A stretch of DNA of 64,000 nt. Origin: Sulfurovum sp. XGS-02. Its GTDB lineage: Bacteria > Campylobacterota > Campylobacteria > Campylobacterales > Sulfurovaceae. The first letter of the stretch is position 1, and every line of letters starts with the position of its first letter. The translations under genes and the position numbers were made by a program. The stretch spans positions 186,001 through 250,000 of the forward strand of contig NZ_CP093312.1 of the NCBI RefSeq assembly GCF_023213175.1, read 5' to 3'. The notes below the pieces were generated by a model, which ran no database searches, was not told the origin of the DNA, and saw only the letters and a program-made list of their open reading frames with translations. Of the stretch, positions 18,219 through 28,053 are shown one piece after another.

Positions 18219-20093
18219 ATGAATTATGATGTCATAGTCATCGGTGGCGGACATGCAGGTATAGAGGCTTCTTTGGCTTCTGCACGTATGGGAAGCAAAA
18301 CATTGATGATCACAATATTAGCAGAACAGATAGGGGCATCTTCCTGTAACCCGGCCATAGGCGGATTGGCTAAAGGTCACCTGGTACGTGAAGTCGATGC
18401 CCTTGGCGGTGAGATGGGTCTGTGTACAGATAAAACAGGTATACAGTTTCGTACACTCAATGCCTCCAAAGGTCCCGCAGTAAGAGGGAGTCGTGCACAG
18501 ATAGATATGGATGAGTATCGTATTTATATGCGCAATGTGGTACTCAACACGGATAATCTTGATGTAAAACAGGAGATCGCAGAAGGTTTGATCATCGAAG
18601 AGGGTGAGGTCAAAGGTGTCACGACACAGCTGGACAATACCTACAGGGCATCCAAGGTCATCATCACGGCAGGGACATTTCTTAACGGGCTTATCCATAT
18701 AGGAGAGAAGACACAAACAGCAGGACGTCAGGGGGAATTTGCCTCTGTAGAGTTGGCGGAGTATCTGCGTGGTCTGGGATTGAATATAGGACGTCTTAAA
18801 ACTGGTACCTGTGCACGTATCGATGCGAAGAGCGTAGACACATCGGGTATGGAGATACAGCCCGGAGACACACCGCCGCCGCCTTTTTCTTTTAGAACCG
18901 ATAAAAAGACATTTAACCCCAAACAACTCCCTTGTTATGTGACATACACCAATGAAGATACCCATGAGATCATTGAGAGTAACTTCTACAGGGCACCGAT
19001 GTTCTCGGGACAGATCGAAGGGGTCGGACCGCGTTACTGTCCAAGTATCGAAGACAAGATCAACCGATTCAGGGACAGACCAAGACATCAGATCTTCGTA
19101 GAACCTCAGACGATCGATGAAACCGAGTATTATATTAACGGTATGAGTACTTCATTGCCGACCGATGTACAGCTTGAGATGGTACGTTCTGTGGCAGGGA
19201 TGGAAAATGCAAAAATTGTCCGTTACGGGTATGCCATAGAGTATGACTACATCCAGCCCACAGATCTGAAACATACGCTTGAGACGAAGAAGATCAAAGG
19301 GCTCTATACGGCAGGTCAGATAAACGGTACGACCGGATACGAAGAGGCAGCGGCACAGGGGCTCATGGCAGGGATCAACGCTGCATTGAGCATACAGGGG
19401 AAAGAGCCGTTTATCCTTAGACGTGATGAAGCCTACATCGGAGTACTGATAGATGATCTGGTGACCAAGGGGACCAAAGAGCCATACCGTATGTTCACCA
19501 GCCGTGCAGAGTACAGATTGCTTCTGCGTGAAGATAATGCAGATATGAGACTTTCGCATTATGGAAAGCAACTGGGGCTTTTGGATGATGAGTATATCCA
19601 ACGCTTTGAAAAGAAAAAAGCCGATATTGAAGAGGCATTGGATTACTTGAGAGTCCATCATGCAACGCCGACAAAAGAGTTTTTGGCAAAACTTGAGTCT
19701 ATAGGTGCCACAAAGATCAATGATAAAACCTATATGATGGATGTGATAGGTCGCGGGGATTTTAATAGAGAAAAACTGGTGACACTTCTACCTGATTTTG
19801 ACAAGTATGACGATGAGGTGATAGAACAAATTCTGATCGAAGCGAAATACAGCCGTTATATTGAGAAACAGCAACAGCAGATCTTGCAGATGGATGATAT
19901 GCTCAAGATCAAAATACCGGAAGGCTTTGCCTATAGAAATATCGCAGGATTGAGCAATGAGATCGTAGAAAAACTCGAACTTGCCACCCCGCCGACACTC
20001 TTTGCAGCGTCACAGATATCAGGTGTGACACCTGCGGCTTTGGAAATTATACATGTGCATATCAAAATGGCGCAAAAAAACAAAAAAAGATAG
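18219..20093 (+). CDS. mnmG: tRNA uridine 5-carboxymethylaminomethyl modification enzyme MnmG
   Basis: A 624-residue FAD/NADH protein (GidA) that, with the GTPase MnmE, installs the (carboxymethyl)aminomethyl group at U34 of several tRNAs. It shows the FAD loop [19 protein letters not shown] at the N-terminus, [33 protein letters not shown], and the late [20 protein letters not shown]. The C-terminal helical MnmE-binding region is intact (ends [12 protein letters not shown]). GAGGTAAGG lies just upstream of the ATG. Confidence 0.97.
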   Translation: MNYDVIVIGGGHAGIEASLASARMGSKTLMITILAEQIGASSCNPAIGGLAKGHLVREVDALGGEMGLCTDKTGIQFRTLNASKGPAVRGSRAQIDMDEYRIYMRNVVLNTDNLDVKQEIAEGLIIEEGEVKGVTTQLDNTYRASKVIITAGTFLNGLIHIGEKTQTAGRQGEFASVELAEYLRGLGLNIGRLKTGTCARIDAKSVDTSGMEIQPGDTPPPPFSFRTDKKTFNPKQLPCYVTYTNEDTHEIIESNFYRAPMFSGQIEGVGPRYCPSIEDKINRFRDRPRHQIFVEPQTIDETEYYINGMSTSLPTDVQLEMVRSVAGMENAKIVRYGYAIEYDYIQPTDLKHTLETKKIKGLYTAGQINGTTGYEEAAAQGLMAGINAALSIQGKEPFILRRDEAYIGVLIDDLVTKGTKEPYRMFTSRAEYRLLLREDNADMRLSHYGKQLGLLDDEYIQRFEKKKADIEEALDYLRVHHATPTKEFLAKLESIGATKINDKTYMMDVIGRGDFNREKLVTLLPDFDKYDDEVIEQILIEAKYSRYIEKQQQQILQMDDMLKIKIPEGFAYRNIAGLSNEIVEKLELATPPTLFAASQISGVTPAALEIIHVHIKMAQKNKKR

Positions 20094-20245
20094 AAAATAG
20101 GATATTAAGAACATTTAAAATAATAAAATATTATAAATATAAATTAAACCTATAATATTTTTAATTTATATTTCTTTTACACTACTTCTTTAACCATAAG
20201 TACAATACAATATATCCATAAGTTTTAATGTATGGAGGATTAAAG

Positions 20246-20758
20246 ATGAAAGAAAAAGAAAAAGGTCGTCGAGACTTTATGGGTATGGCACTGGGTGCAT
20301 GTGCTGCAGTAGGGGGTGTAGGTGCACTTTATGCTGCAAAACGTACATGGGATCCATTGCCGAGTGTCAAGGCAGCTGGATTTACTACGATCGATCTGAG
20401 TGCTGCACAGGAAAATGTACTGAATGTTGAAAAATGGAGAGGAAAACCGATCTTCGTTTTGAAAAAATCAGCAGATATGAAAGCAGATGAGAGAGATATC
20501 GTGATCGGGTCAGATCGTTTCCACGTCTCTATAGGTCTTTGTACACACTTAGGATGTATCCCTGCGTATGAGAAAGAACAGCATAAGTTCAAGTGTGCGT
20601 GTCATGGTGGCGAATTTGATGCAAGTGGACACCAAATTTTCGGTCCTCCTCCGAGTCCACTTGAAATCCCTCCGTTCAAAATAGACGGCACAAAGCTGGT
20701 GCTTGGTGAGACAGGCCCGGAGTATCAAAAAATGTTAGATGCCGGTCTAACGGTATAA
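20246..20758 (+). CDS. petA: Rieske iron-sulfur subunit of cytochrome bc1 complex
   Basis: A 170-residue Rieske protein. The N-terminus carries a twin-arginine type signal-anchor (GRRDFMGMALGACAAVGG), consistent with export of the folded 2Fe-2S domain. Cluster-binding boxes are CTHLGC (C99, H101, C104) and CACHGG (C119, H120, with C117 as the disulfide partner of C104). The frame is open from an ATG at 20228, but the ATG at 20246 has GGAGG at 20234-20238 with a 7-nt gap and is preferred. It is the first gene of petABC, passing quinol electrons to cytochrome c. Confidence 0.95.
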   Translation: MKEKEKGRRDFMGMALGACAAVGGVGALYAAKRTWDPLPSVKAAGFTTIDLSAAQENVLNVEKWRGKPIFVLKKSADMKADERDIVIGSDRFHVSIGLCTHLGCIPAYEKEQHKFKCACHGGEFDASGHQIFGPPPSPLEIPPFKIDGTKLVLGETGPEYQKMLDAGLTV

Positions 20759-20770
20759 GAGGAGGGGATT

Positions 20771-22000
20771 ATGGCACATTTTGAAAAAGCGAAAAATCTT
20801 AATGAGTGGCTGGATCAGCGTTTAGCTGTCAATACGCTCAAAAGAGTACTCAATACGGAATACTGGATCCCAAAAGATATTAACTTCCTCTGGGCTATGG
20901 GGATGGTTCTGGCGGCAACATTCGGTATGCTAGTCCTTTCAGGTATCTTCTTGCTTATGTATTATAAACCAGATACAAATCTTGCTTTTGATTCAGTCAA
21001 CTATACGATCATGAGTGAAGTAGGATACGGTTGGTTATGGAGACATATCCACGGTGTGGGTGCGTCTATCGTTTTCCTTATCATCTACATTCATATGTTC
21101 ACAGGTATCTATTACGGTTCCTATAAAAGAGGTAGAGAGCTTATCTGGCTCTCTGGTATGGCACTCTTTGTTGCATTCTCGGCAGAAGCGTTCTCAGGAT
21201 ATATGCTGCCTTGGGGACAGATGAGTTACTGGGCGGGTATGGTTATTACCAACCTGTTCTCTGGCGGTTCGCTTGAAGCTTATGGTTTGGTTGAGTGGAT
21301 ACGTGGAGATTATGTCCCGGGTGATGCATTCTTGACACGATTTTTTATGTTGCATGTATTGTTACTCCCATTGGTGATCATCGGGCTTATCGTACTGCAT
21401 TTTGGTACGCTGAGAATACCGCATGTTAACAACCAGGAGGGTGCAGAGATAGATTTTAAAGAGGCTGCTGATCTTTGGAAATCGGGTAAGAAAAAAGAGT
21501 CTAAAGTGATCCCTTTCTCTCCGGTATTCTTAAGTAAAGATGTTTTTGTGATGGGTGTCTATTTTATACTTTTCTTCTACCTGGTATTCTATAACTTTAA
21601 CTTTGCGATGGATCCGGTGAACTTTGACCCGGCAGACGGTCTTAAAACACCGGCACACATCTATCCTGAGTGGTACTTCCTGTGGTCTTACGAGATCTTG
21701 CGTCCGTTTGGAAAAGATGCCGGTCTGATTGCGTTTGGTATTGCACAGGCAGCCTTGTTCTTCTTGCCGTTTATCGACAGAAGTCCAAATGTGGCTCCGG
21801 CACACAAAAGAGGGCTTTTCCAAGTATGGTTCTGGGTATTGCTTATCGATATGATCGCACTGACTGCATTGGGTAAACTGCCGCCGACAGATGCTACATT
21901 TGCTCTTTTAGGTAAGATCTCGGCATGGACATTCCTGGCACTTGGGCCGATCCTGGTGATCATCACCATGTTTGAGAAAAAAATAGAGAAGGGAGCATAA
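20771..22000 (+). CDS. petB: Cytochrome b subunit of bc1 complex
   Basis: A 409-residue multi-helix membrane protein that carries the two b haems and the quinol sites. Visible are RHIHGVGASIVFLIIYIHM (haem-ligand helix), GYMLPWGQMSYWAG (Qo-site helix), and the PEWYFLWSYEILR motif (PEWY, Qo site). N- and C-terminal parts are fused in one chain, as in bc1 rather than b6f plus subunit IV. It lies 12 nt after petA behind AGAGGAGGGG and 1 nt before petC. Confidence 0.96.
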   Translation: MAHFEKAKNLNEWLDQRLAVNTLKRVLNTEYWIPKDINFLWAMGMVLAATFGMLVLSGIFLLMYYKPDTNLAFDSVNYTIMSEVGYGWLWRHIHGVGASIVFLIIYIHMFTGIYYGSYKRGRELIWLSGMALFVAFSAEAFSGYMLPWGQMSYWAGMVITNLFSGGSLEAYGLVEWIRGDYVPGDAFLTRFFMLHVLLLPLVIIGLIVLHFGTLRIPHVNNQEGAEIDFKEAADLWKSGKKKESKVIPFSPVFLSKDVFVMGVYFILFFYLVFYNFNFAMDPVNFDPADGLKTPAHIYPEWYFLWSYEILRPFGKDAGLIAFGIAQAALFFLPFIDRSPNVAPAHKRGLFQVWFWVLLIDMIALTALGKLPPTDATFALLGKISAWTFLALGPILVIITMFEKKIEKGA

Positions 22001-22001
22001 C

Positions 22002-22988
22002 ATGAGAGAGTTGAAAATATTAGTAGTTGTTGTCTTCTTTTCGTTATTGACCTATTATTTGGTAGAACCTTATGCACACCATGAAATGCATAAGAAAGTA
22101 GATGCTCAGGGCAATGAGATCAAGATAGAGAGTCACGGGTTTATCTATGAAGGTAAAGCTGACATCGTTGAAGCAGAACGTGCAGGGGATGCATCGAAAC
22201 TGGCGGCTAAAAAAGCATTCTGGGCTGATGTCGCAGCCGTGGCTAAACTTAAAGGAAATGCTGCAGCGGGTGAAGCAGGGTTTGGTCTATGTATGGGATG
22301 CCACAATGGTGCAAACATGAATATGGGTGGAGTGATACCGCCAAATCTTGATCATGCAGGTGCTATTTATGATAAGAACTATCTTATTGCACTGATCAAA
22401 GATCCTGCCATGGCATCGAACGTGGACCATAAATATTCAGATACGATGATGCACCCGATGGGATCGATCAAATCTATGATGACAGACAACCAGCAGATCG
22501 CAGATGTGGTAGCCTATATACTTGAGAACAAAGCAGGGGAAGTAACCCCTAAAGAGGCCTATATGGAAGCATGTATGAGATGTCATGCCGTTCGTTACGG
22601 GAAACTGACACAGTTGGGAGAAACACCGGCATTCAAGCATGAAAAAGAGGCACTTGCGTATAAGATTAAAGTGATCGATGAGCAGGATGCGGTAAAAGCC
22701 TATATGGGTAAACTGCCTCCTGATCTTTCTATGATCATCAGAGCAAGAAGTACACACTTCCTGGAGACATTTATCGAAAATCCGCAAAGCCAATTGCCTG
22801 GGACATCGATGCCTAGAGTCGGCTTAACACATGAAGGATATGAGAAGGTCACAGCCTACCTTACAGAAGTAGGTGACCCAAGTAAAGAGAAAAGAGAAGC
22901 GATCGGACCGATCGTGATCGGTTTCTTTATCCTGTTCTCACTTCTTGCATTGCTGTGGAAGAAGTCACAATGGAGAGATCTACACTAG
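22002..22988 (+). CDS. petC: Dihaem cytochrome c subunit of bc1 complex
   Basis: The 328-residue cytochrome c of the complex has two CxxCH sites, C97-C100-H101 (CMGCHNG) and C191-C194-H195 (CMRCHAV), so it binds two haems. It has an N-terminal membrane segment (residues 5-21) and a C-terminal one (GPIVIGFFILFSLLALLWKK). This dihaem form replaces classical monohaem cytochrome c1 in Campylobacterota. It accepts electrons from the Rieske protein and hands them to soluble c cytochromes or cbb3 oxidase. Last gene of petABC; a strong terminator follows. Confidence 0.93.
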   Translation: MRELKILVVVVFFSLLTYYLVEPYAHHEMHKKVDAQGNEIKIESHGFIYEGKADIVEAERAGDASKLAAKKAFWADVAAVAKLKGNAAAGEAGFGLCMGCHNGANMNMGGVIPPNLDHAGAIYDKNYLIALIKDPAMASNVDHKYSDTMMHPMGSIKSMMTDNQQIADVVAYILENKAGEVTPKEAYMEACMRCHAVRYGKLTQLGETPAFKHEKEALAYKIKVIDEQDAVKAYMGKLPPDLSMIIRARSTHFLETFIENPQSQLPGTSMPRVGLTHEGYEKVTAYLTEVGDPSKEKREAIGPIVIGFFILFSLLALLWKKSQWRDLH

Positions 22989-22997
22989 TAGAACGTG

Positions 22998-23018
22998 ATG
23001 GGGCGAAGCCCCATTTTG
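22998..23018 (+). terminator. Rho-independent terminator of petABC
   Basis: ATGGGGC (22998-23004) pairs perfectly with GCCCCAT (23008-23014) around a GAA loop and is followed by TTTT, a compact GC-rich terminator 9 nt after the petC stop. Confidence 0.85.
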
Positions 23019-23299
23019 TCTCTTGTAAGTAATTTGCCATTTAGGCAATTTTCTTTACAAGAGATTGTTGACACTGGGTCTGCTTACGACTCGGCATTTA
23101 GTGCCTCGCGTGCACTGCAATTTAGTTGCTTGTCAGCAGCAGGCTCACGTAACTAGTTACGTTAAATAATCATCTGATTTTAGGACAAGGGCTTTCCTGT
23201 CCTCACTTTCTTTCTATACATTATCCCTTTTTTATCTACATTTCGGTACCCTAAGAAAAAATTTTAAGAAATTTTAAAAAATTATACATTGGATTTTAT
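23019..23299. other. Gene-free stretch with nested inverted repeats between petC and moaA
   Basis: No gene is seen. After the petC terminator comes TCTCTTGTAA pairing with TTACAAGAGA some 26 nt on, with an inner TTGCC/GGCAA pair, so a branched hairpin is likely. Further on are a perfect 16-bp palindrome (23147-23162, ACGTAACTAGTTACGT) and AGGACA (23182-23187)/TGTCCT (23198-23203). The last 60 bp before moaA are AT-rich and probably hold its promoter. Confidence 0.5.
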
Positions 23300-24277
23300 A
23301 TGCTTATAGATGGACATGGCCGTACTGTCAATTACTTACGTATCTCAGTGACAGAACGTTGTAACTTCAGATGTCAGTACTGTATGCCGGAAAAACCTTT
23401 TTCATGGGTACCTAAAGAGAACTTGCTTACTTTTGAAGAACTTTTTTTATTTGTCAAAGTTGCCATTGATGGAGGCGTCACAAAAATTCGTCTGACAGGC
23501 GGGGAACCATTATTGAGAGAAGATCTGGATACATTTATCAAAATGATATCCGATTATAAGCCCGATATCGATCTGGCCTTGACGACCAATGCATATCTTC
23601 TCCCTGAAGCTGCACAAAGACTTAAAGATGCTGGCCTTAAAAGACTGAACATTTCACTTGATTCACTGCGTGCAGATGTGGCAGCGAAGATCGCAGGGAA
23701 AGATGTACTTCCTCAAGTACTTAAAGGTATTGATAAAGCTTTGGAAGTCGGTCTGAAAGTGAAGATCAATATGGTACCTCTTAAAGGGATCAATGATGGT
23801 GAGATCCTGGATATTCTGGAGTACTGTAAAGCACGTAATATCAAAGTGCGTTTCATAGAGTATATGGAAAACAGACATGCAGACCAGGCACTCAAAGGTA
23901 TGCACGGTAGAGAGATACTTGATAAAGTTAAAGAGAGACATACGATCCGTGCTTTAGGACGTGAAGGAGCCAGCCCATCGTTCAATTATGCACTTGAAGA
24001 CGGTACAGAGTTTGGATTGATAGACCCACATAAGCATGATTTCTGTGAGAGCTGCAACCGTATACGTCTGACTGCTGAAGGTAACCTCATTCCATGTCTT
24101 TATTTTGATGAAGCGATGAGTATTGCTGAATCAGTGAAAAAGGGTGATATTCAGGGTGCGGCAGATGTTTTGGCTCAAGTGCTCAAAGACAAACCAAAAG
24201 AGAACCGCTGGAGTGAAGATAACCCCAATGAAGAGAAAGAGATCTCTTCACGTGCTTTTTATGAAACTGGTGGCTGA
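23300..24277 (+). CDS. moaA: GTP 3',8-cyclase MoaA
   Basis: A 325-residue radical SAM enzyme for the first step of molybdopterin synthesis, GTP to 3',8-cyclo-7,8-dihydro-GTP. The N-terminal cluster motif is CNFRCQYC and the substrate-cluster cysteines are in [18 protein letters not shown]. The protein ends in GG, as MoaA proteins do for catalysis. It stands before queE, another radical SAM gene, and its product is needed by the formate dehydrogenase at 37312 and other molybdoenzymes. Confidence 0.95.
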   Translation: MLIDGHGRTVNYLRISVTERCNFRCQYCMPEKPFSWVPKENLLTFEELFLFVKVAIDGGVTKIRLTGGEPLLREDLDTFIKMISDYKPDIDLALTTNAYLLPEAAQRLKDAGLKRLNISLDSLRADVAAKIAGKDVLPQVLKGIDKALEVGLKVKINMVPLKGINDGEILDILEYCKARNIKVRFIEYMENRHADQALKGMHGREILDKVKERHTIRALGREGASPSFNYALEDGTEFGLIDPHKHDFCESCNRIRLTAEGNLIPCLYFDEAMSIAESVKKGDIQGAADVLAQVLKDKPKENRWSEDNPNEEKEISSRAFYETGG

Positions 24278-25035
24278 TGTTTTACCTTACTGAGCAGTTC
24301 TTTTCGATCCAGGGTGAAGGTAAATATGCCGGGGTACCTTCGTACTTTTTACGTACAGGCGGCTGTAACTTGAATTGTCCCGGTTTTGGTGCAAGTTATG
24401 AAGTTAATGGTGAAATACGTTATGGATGTGATACCTACTTTGCCGTAGACAGTACCTTTGCCAAATCCTGGATAAAAGTAGATGAGAGTAGAACACTGAT
24501 CGAGAGACTACAAAATGAATTCACTGCGATAGGCTATCAACCGCATGTGGTCATTACGGGGGGAGAACCCCTGATGTACCATAGTGATAAAGTCTTTTAT
24601 GCTGTGATTGAGTGGCTGGTTTCGGAAGGGATCGAGGTCACTTTTGAAACCAACGGCACGATCGAGATAGATTTTGAAACCTATCCTGCCTACAGATCCT
24701 GTATCTTTGCACTCTCTTTAAAACTGGCAAATTCAGGTGAACCTGAAGAGAAGCGTATCGTCCCTCAGGCACTTCGGTCCATACGTGATCATGCCAAAGA
24801 GTCTTTTTTAAAATTTACCATCGATGCGGATCTGGTAAACACTTCCGCCGAGGATGAGATAGCATCTATCCGGAAGATCTTGCCGGACCTTCCGGTCTAC
24901 TGTATGCCTGTGGGTGAGAGCAGAGACAGCATTTGGAAAAATGACAAAGCAGTTTTTGAATTTTGTATGAAACACAATTTCAGGTACAGTGACAGACTTC
25001 ATATACGTGTTTTTGATACCACACAGGGGGTATAA
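24277..25035 (+). CDS. queE: 7-carboxy-7-deazaguanine synthase QueE with atypical cysteine motif
   Basis: A 252-residue radical SAM enzyme expected to convert 6-carboxytetrahydropterin to 7-carboxy-7-deazaguanine for queuosine. The start [25 protein letters not shown] is classic QueE in outline, and TGGEPLMYH is the SAM GGE motif. The cluster motif is unusual: CNLNC is followed by PGFG instead of a third cysteine two residues on, and the next cysteine is 16 residues later in YGCDT, giving CX3CX16C. The family normally has CX3CX2C, with CX14CX2C known in Burkholderia. Adjacent queD supports the call. The start overlaps the moaA stop. Confidence 0.85.
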   Translation: MFYLTEQFFSIQGEGKYAGVPSYFLRTGGCNLNCPGFGASYEVNGEIRYGCDTYFAVDSTFAKSWIKVDESRTLIERLQNEFTAIGYQPHVVITGGEPLMYHSDKVFYAVIEWLVSEGIEVTFETNGTIEIDFETYPAYRSCIFALSLKLANSGEPEEKRIVPQALRSIRDHAKESFLKFTIDADLVNTSAEDEIASIRKILPDLPVYCMPVGESRDSIWKNDKAVFEFCMKHNFRYSDRLHIRVFDTTQGV

Positions 25036-25095
25036 CCTTAGTTTTAGCTAGCTTGGTTAAAATCAGATAAATATACTCCCCGTTGAGGAAGCAAC

Positions 25096-25677
25096 ATGTT
25101 GATCAGAAAACTTTTTAAATTTGAAAATGCACACATTGTACGCGATTGTACCACACAGCGATGCAGCGAAAATATCCATGGACACTCTTATAAAATTGAA
25201 GTACTTTTAGAGTCAAACTATCTTGACGACGGACAAATGGTGTATGATTTTGGACTGACCAAACGGGTGATCAAAGAGCTGATAGACTCGTTCGATCATG
25301 CGATCACGCTTTGGTCCAAAGATGAGAAAAAGTATCTGGAGGCGATGAAAACCTACAGCAACAGATGGGTGGAACTGCCTGTCTCTCCTTCGGCAGAACA
25401 GTTTTCCCGTGTGATCTATCTGATGGTGGAACGTGTGTTGGCGTGTACAGATATGCAAAACGGGGAGAGGGAGGTCAAGCTTCACAGTATCATCGTACAC
25501 GAGACAGACACGGGATATGCACAAGGTTTCAAAGAAGATGCCCACAGTGAGCTTATGGGAACGATAAAGCTAGAAGATATTGTATTCTCTCCGCAAGTAC
25601 AAAGTGAGTGGAGTGATAGTGCACTTTGGGAGAAAATGCTGAATCATATTCACATTAAAAACCCTAAAAAAGTATAG
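25096..25677 (+). CDS. queD: 6-carboxytetrahydropterin synthase QueD
   Basis: A 193-residue 6-pyruvoyl-tetrahydropterin-synthase family enzyme making 6-carboxytetrahydropterin from dihydroneopterin triphosphate, the step before QueE. Zinc ligands are the His of FENAHIV and the HGH of NIHGHSYK; the catalytic Cys lies just before (QRCSENIHGH). DFGLTKRVIKELIDSFDHAITL is the family core. It is longer than E. coli QueD (about 120) but in the range for this phylum. Forms a queuosine pair with queE. Confidence 0.9.
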   Translation: MLIRKLFKFENAHIVRDCTTQRCSENIHGHSYKIEVLLESNYLDDGQMVYDFGLTKRVIKELIDSFDHAITLWSKDEKKYLEAMKTYSNRWVELPVSPSAEQFSRVIYLMVERVLACTDMQNGEREVKLHSIIVHETDTGYAQGFKEDAHSELMGTIKLEDIVFSPQVQSEWSDSALWEKMLNHIHIKNPKKV

Positions 25678-25692
25678 ATTCCTTTTTTTGGT

Positions 25693-25698
25693 TATAAT
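25693..25698 (+). promoter_or_regulatory. -10 element for the lipoprotein cytochrome gene
   Basis: TATAAT at 25693-25698, 29 bp before the ATG at 25727. GAAGGAGAG gives a strong ribosome site. Confidence 0.5.
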
Positions 25699-25726
25699 AT
25701 ATGCATGAACGTATGAAGGAGAGAAC

Positions 25727-26290
25727 ATGAAGAAGATCACATTACTTTCTCTTGCAGCTGCAGCGGTGTTGTTTACAGCATGTGGGGAAGAGACAAAAAA
25801 AGTGGCAGCGGAAGTGAATACGACCAAAGTAGCCCAAGCCATTAAAGAAGATACACTCAATGCGGTAGAGACAACGAAGACTACAATAAGCGAGGCGGCA
25901 TCGGCAGCAAAGGTCGAAGCAGAAAAAATGGCGGATGCAGCAGCAGAAACAGCGGCAGCAGCCACTATGAAAGTAGCGGAAGCTGTGGAGGAAAAAGCGG
26001 CTGAAGTGGGTGAATCTGCATCAAAGGCCATGGCATCGGAGACAGTGGAAGCCCCGGCAGCTTATGCAAAATGTACAGGATGCCACGGTGCAAACGGTAA
26101 GACCAAGGCACTGGGTAAATCAGCGGTCATTGCCGGTCAAGATAAAGAAGCACTGATCACTTCTCTCAAAGAGTACAAAGCCGGTACAAAAAATGTAGCG
26201 GGTATGGGTTCATTGATGAAGGCGCAGGTAGCAACGATGTCTGATGAAGAGATCGAAGCAGTGGCTGAGTATCTTTCTCAGATCCAATAG
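25727..26290 (+). CDS. Lipoprotein c-type cytochrome with Ala-rich helical spacer
   Basis: A 187-residue protein. It has a lipoprotein signal (LFTACGE; modified Cys near residue 19). Then comes a long Ala/Lys/Glu-rich segment (about residues 25-105) that should form an amphipathic helix like apolipoprotein or LEA-type repeats, and a C-terminal monohaem cytochrome c domain with CTGCH. The family's late Met ligand may be in GMGSLMKAQ. The spacer would hold the haem domain away from the membrane as a periplasmic electron shuttle. Own promoter and terminator suggest a monocistronic unit. Exact partner is unknown; bc1 and cbb3 are candidates. Confidence 0.82.
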   Translation: MKKITLLSLAAAAVLFTACGEETKKVAAEVNTTKVAQAIKEDTLNAVETTKTTISEAASAAKVEAEKMADAAAETAAAATMKVAEAVEEKAAEVGESASKAMASETVEAPAAYAKCTGCHGANGKTKALGKSAVIAGQDKEALITSLKEYKAGTKNVAGMGSLMKAQVATMSDEEIEAVAEYLSQIQ

Positions 26291-26295
26291 CACTC

Positions 26296-26316
26296 AGAGG
26301 GCAGTGGCCCTCTTTT
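26296..26316 (+). terminator. Intrinsic terminator, probably bidirectional, between cytochrome c and moeA
   Basis: AGAGGGC (26296-26302) and GCCCTCT (26307-26313) form a perfect 7-bp stem with AGTG loop, followed by TTT. It lies between convergent genes. Confidence 0.8.
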
Positions 26317-26320
26317 GCCA

Positions 26321-27538
26321 TTAACGCGTAAAGAGATCTTCCTTTTGTGAAGCGGTCAATTCCCAATTGATCGGCAGTATTTTAACCGTTCTTCCTTTTT
26401 CAAGCAGAGAGATTTCAGGTGTGGTGATGAGCATGGCATTGGCTTGCTCTAAAGGTGAGATCATTCCTGGAAGCTGTTTGGTGAACGGCATAAATGTCTC
26501 TCCGTCAAATATCCCCAGACGTACGGTATGTTTCCCTGCCCTTAGCGTGAAGTCTTCTTTTATCTGTGTCGATATTGTATGGTGGTAGTGGGCCTTCATC
26601 CCGGACATTTTACGTATGGCAGCGCGTACGAACATTTCATAATTCACCATTGATGCAAGAGGATTTCCGGGCAAGTTGATCACGACAGTGTCACCTATGG
26701 TCCCAAAAGCAGTAGGTTTGCCCGGTTTGATATCTACTTTGTCAAAGTGTAGTGTCATACCCAGATTTGTAAACGCTTCTTTTGTGAAGTCTCTGTCCCC
26801 CATACTGATACCACCCGATGTGATAATGATATCTGCGTTCAATGCAGATCTGATGGCAGAGGTCAAAGACTCTAAGGTGTCACCGGAACTTCCTATGTAC
26901 GCTACTTCGCACCCCAGTTCTTTGGCACGTGCCAGGAACATAGGGGTATTGGAGTTGTAGAGTTGGTGCGGGGCTATTTTTTCGTAGTGAGGACGTAGTT
27001 CATCTCCTGTACCAAATACTGCCACTTTGATCTTGCGTTTGACCCGTAGATGGGTCACTCCCTGGCTGGCAAGCAGTGCGATACTGTATGCTGTGACCTT
27101 CTCTCCTTTGTGCAGGTAGACACTTCCGCTCTTGATATCTTCACCCGCACGTCTGACATGCCCGTCTTTTTTGATCTCTTCGGGTAGGGTGACCTGTGTG
27201 CCGTTGACCGTTGTATTTTCTATGGGTATGATTGCCTCACACCCTTTTGGGATCGGTGCGCCTGTCATGATCTTGATGGCCTTTGTAGCCTGAAGTGTCA
27301 TTTGGGGATCATCTCCGGCATAGATCACATCTGTACACTCCACAGTGCTGTTCGCATCCGCACATTTCACAGCATAACCATCCATGGCAGAGTTGTCAAA
27401 ACGAGGTAGATCAAATGTAGCGATAGAGTCTTCACTCATCACACGTCCTAATGCCATCTCTATAGGTATAACTTCAGAGTTTACCACAGGGGTATTTTTA
27501 TCAATAATATCAAGTGCTTGGGTGATGGAAACCGGCAT
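26321..27538 (-). CDS. moeA: Molybdopterin molybdotransferase MoeA
   Basis: A 405-residue enzyme inserting molybdate into adenylylated molybdopterin. It shows PRFDNSAMDGYAVKCAD near the N-terminus, GAPIPKGCEAIIPIE, the MPT-binding TSGGISMGDRDF and KPGKPTAFG, and LPGNPLASMVNYEMFV. Length is standard. AAAGG precedes the ATG. With moaA it shows that the host makes molybdenum cofactor. Confidence 0.95.
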   Translation of the reverse strand: MPVSITQALDIIDKNTPVVNSEVIPIEMALGRVMSEDSIATFDLPRFDNSAMDGYAVKCADANSTVECTDVIYAGDDPQMTLQATKAIKIMTGAPIPKGCEAIIPIENTTVNGTQVTLPEEIKKDGHVRRAGEDIKSGSVYLHKGEKVTAYSIALLASQGVTHLRVKRKIKVAVFGTGDELRPHYEKIAPHQLYNSNTPMFLARAKELGCEVAYIGSSGDTLESLTSAIRSALNADIIITSGGISMGDRDFTKEAFTNLGMTLHFDKVDIKPGKPTAFGTIGDTVVINLPGNPLASMVNYEMFVRAAIRKMSGMKAHYHHTISTQIKEDFTLRAGKHTVRLGIFDGETFMPFTKQLPGMISPLEQANAMLITTPEISLLEKGRTVKILPINWELTASQKEDLFTR

Positions 27539-27625
27539 GTTGAACCTTTAAAATTAAGTTAGGTTGATTATAACTAAATAGGGTATAATCCACTTTTAAA
27601 CAAATCAAAATTACAGGAAATTCGT

Positions 27626-28051
27626 ATGGTAGAAGAGATGTTGGCAGTACATAGTATTTTAGTGAAAGTCTTTTTAGGCTTTTTGGTTGGAGGATTATTT
27701 ATTCCGATGATGACAGCAAAAAATCCGTTAGGATTCAGAAAAGCAAGTTTTATCTATACGATGATCTTTCAAGCACTTGCTACCATGATAGCGTTTGCAG
27801 GTATCGTTGCTGTATTTACAGGTGATCTGGGTTGGTCTGTAACGACGATCATTATGGTCGTGGTTTGGGCGGTATTGATGTATATAGAGATCAAGAAGTA
27901 TAAATTGATCAAAGTAGCCAATTTGGACAATGCTGAAGCCCACAAGCTGCTCAAAGGTGCATTTTTGAAAATATCTTCAGTGCAGATCCTGCTGGTTGTT
28001 GTGATGGTCGTACTGATGGTCCTTCAAGCTAAAGGTGTCATAGTATTGTAA
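27626..28051 (+). CDS. Four-helix membrane protein, function unknown
   Basis: A 141-residue hydrophobic protein with four predicted membrane segments (about 10-30, 43-65, 69-88 and 115-137) and a short cytoplasmic loop EIKKYKLIKVANLDNAEAHK. I recognise no motif. A TATAAT (27584-27589) and a GGAAA site lie upstream. It stops 2 nt before rsmE, so the pair is probably cotranscribed. Confidence 0.7.
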   Translation: MVEEMLAVHSILVKVFLGFLVGGLFIPMMTAKNPLGFRKASFIYTMIFQALATMIAFAGIVAVFTGDLGWSVTTIIMVVVWAVLMYIEIKKYKLIKVANLDNAEAHKLLKGAFLKISSVQILLVVVMVVLMVLQAKGVIVL

Positions 28052-28053
28052 GC

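Noticed and set aside
18318-19088. 256-codon minus-strand open frame within mnmG
   Set aside because: It is antisense to conserved MnmG coding sequence and shows no protein family pattern.
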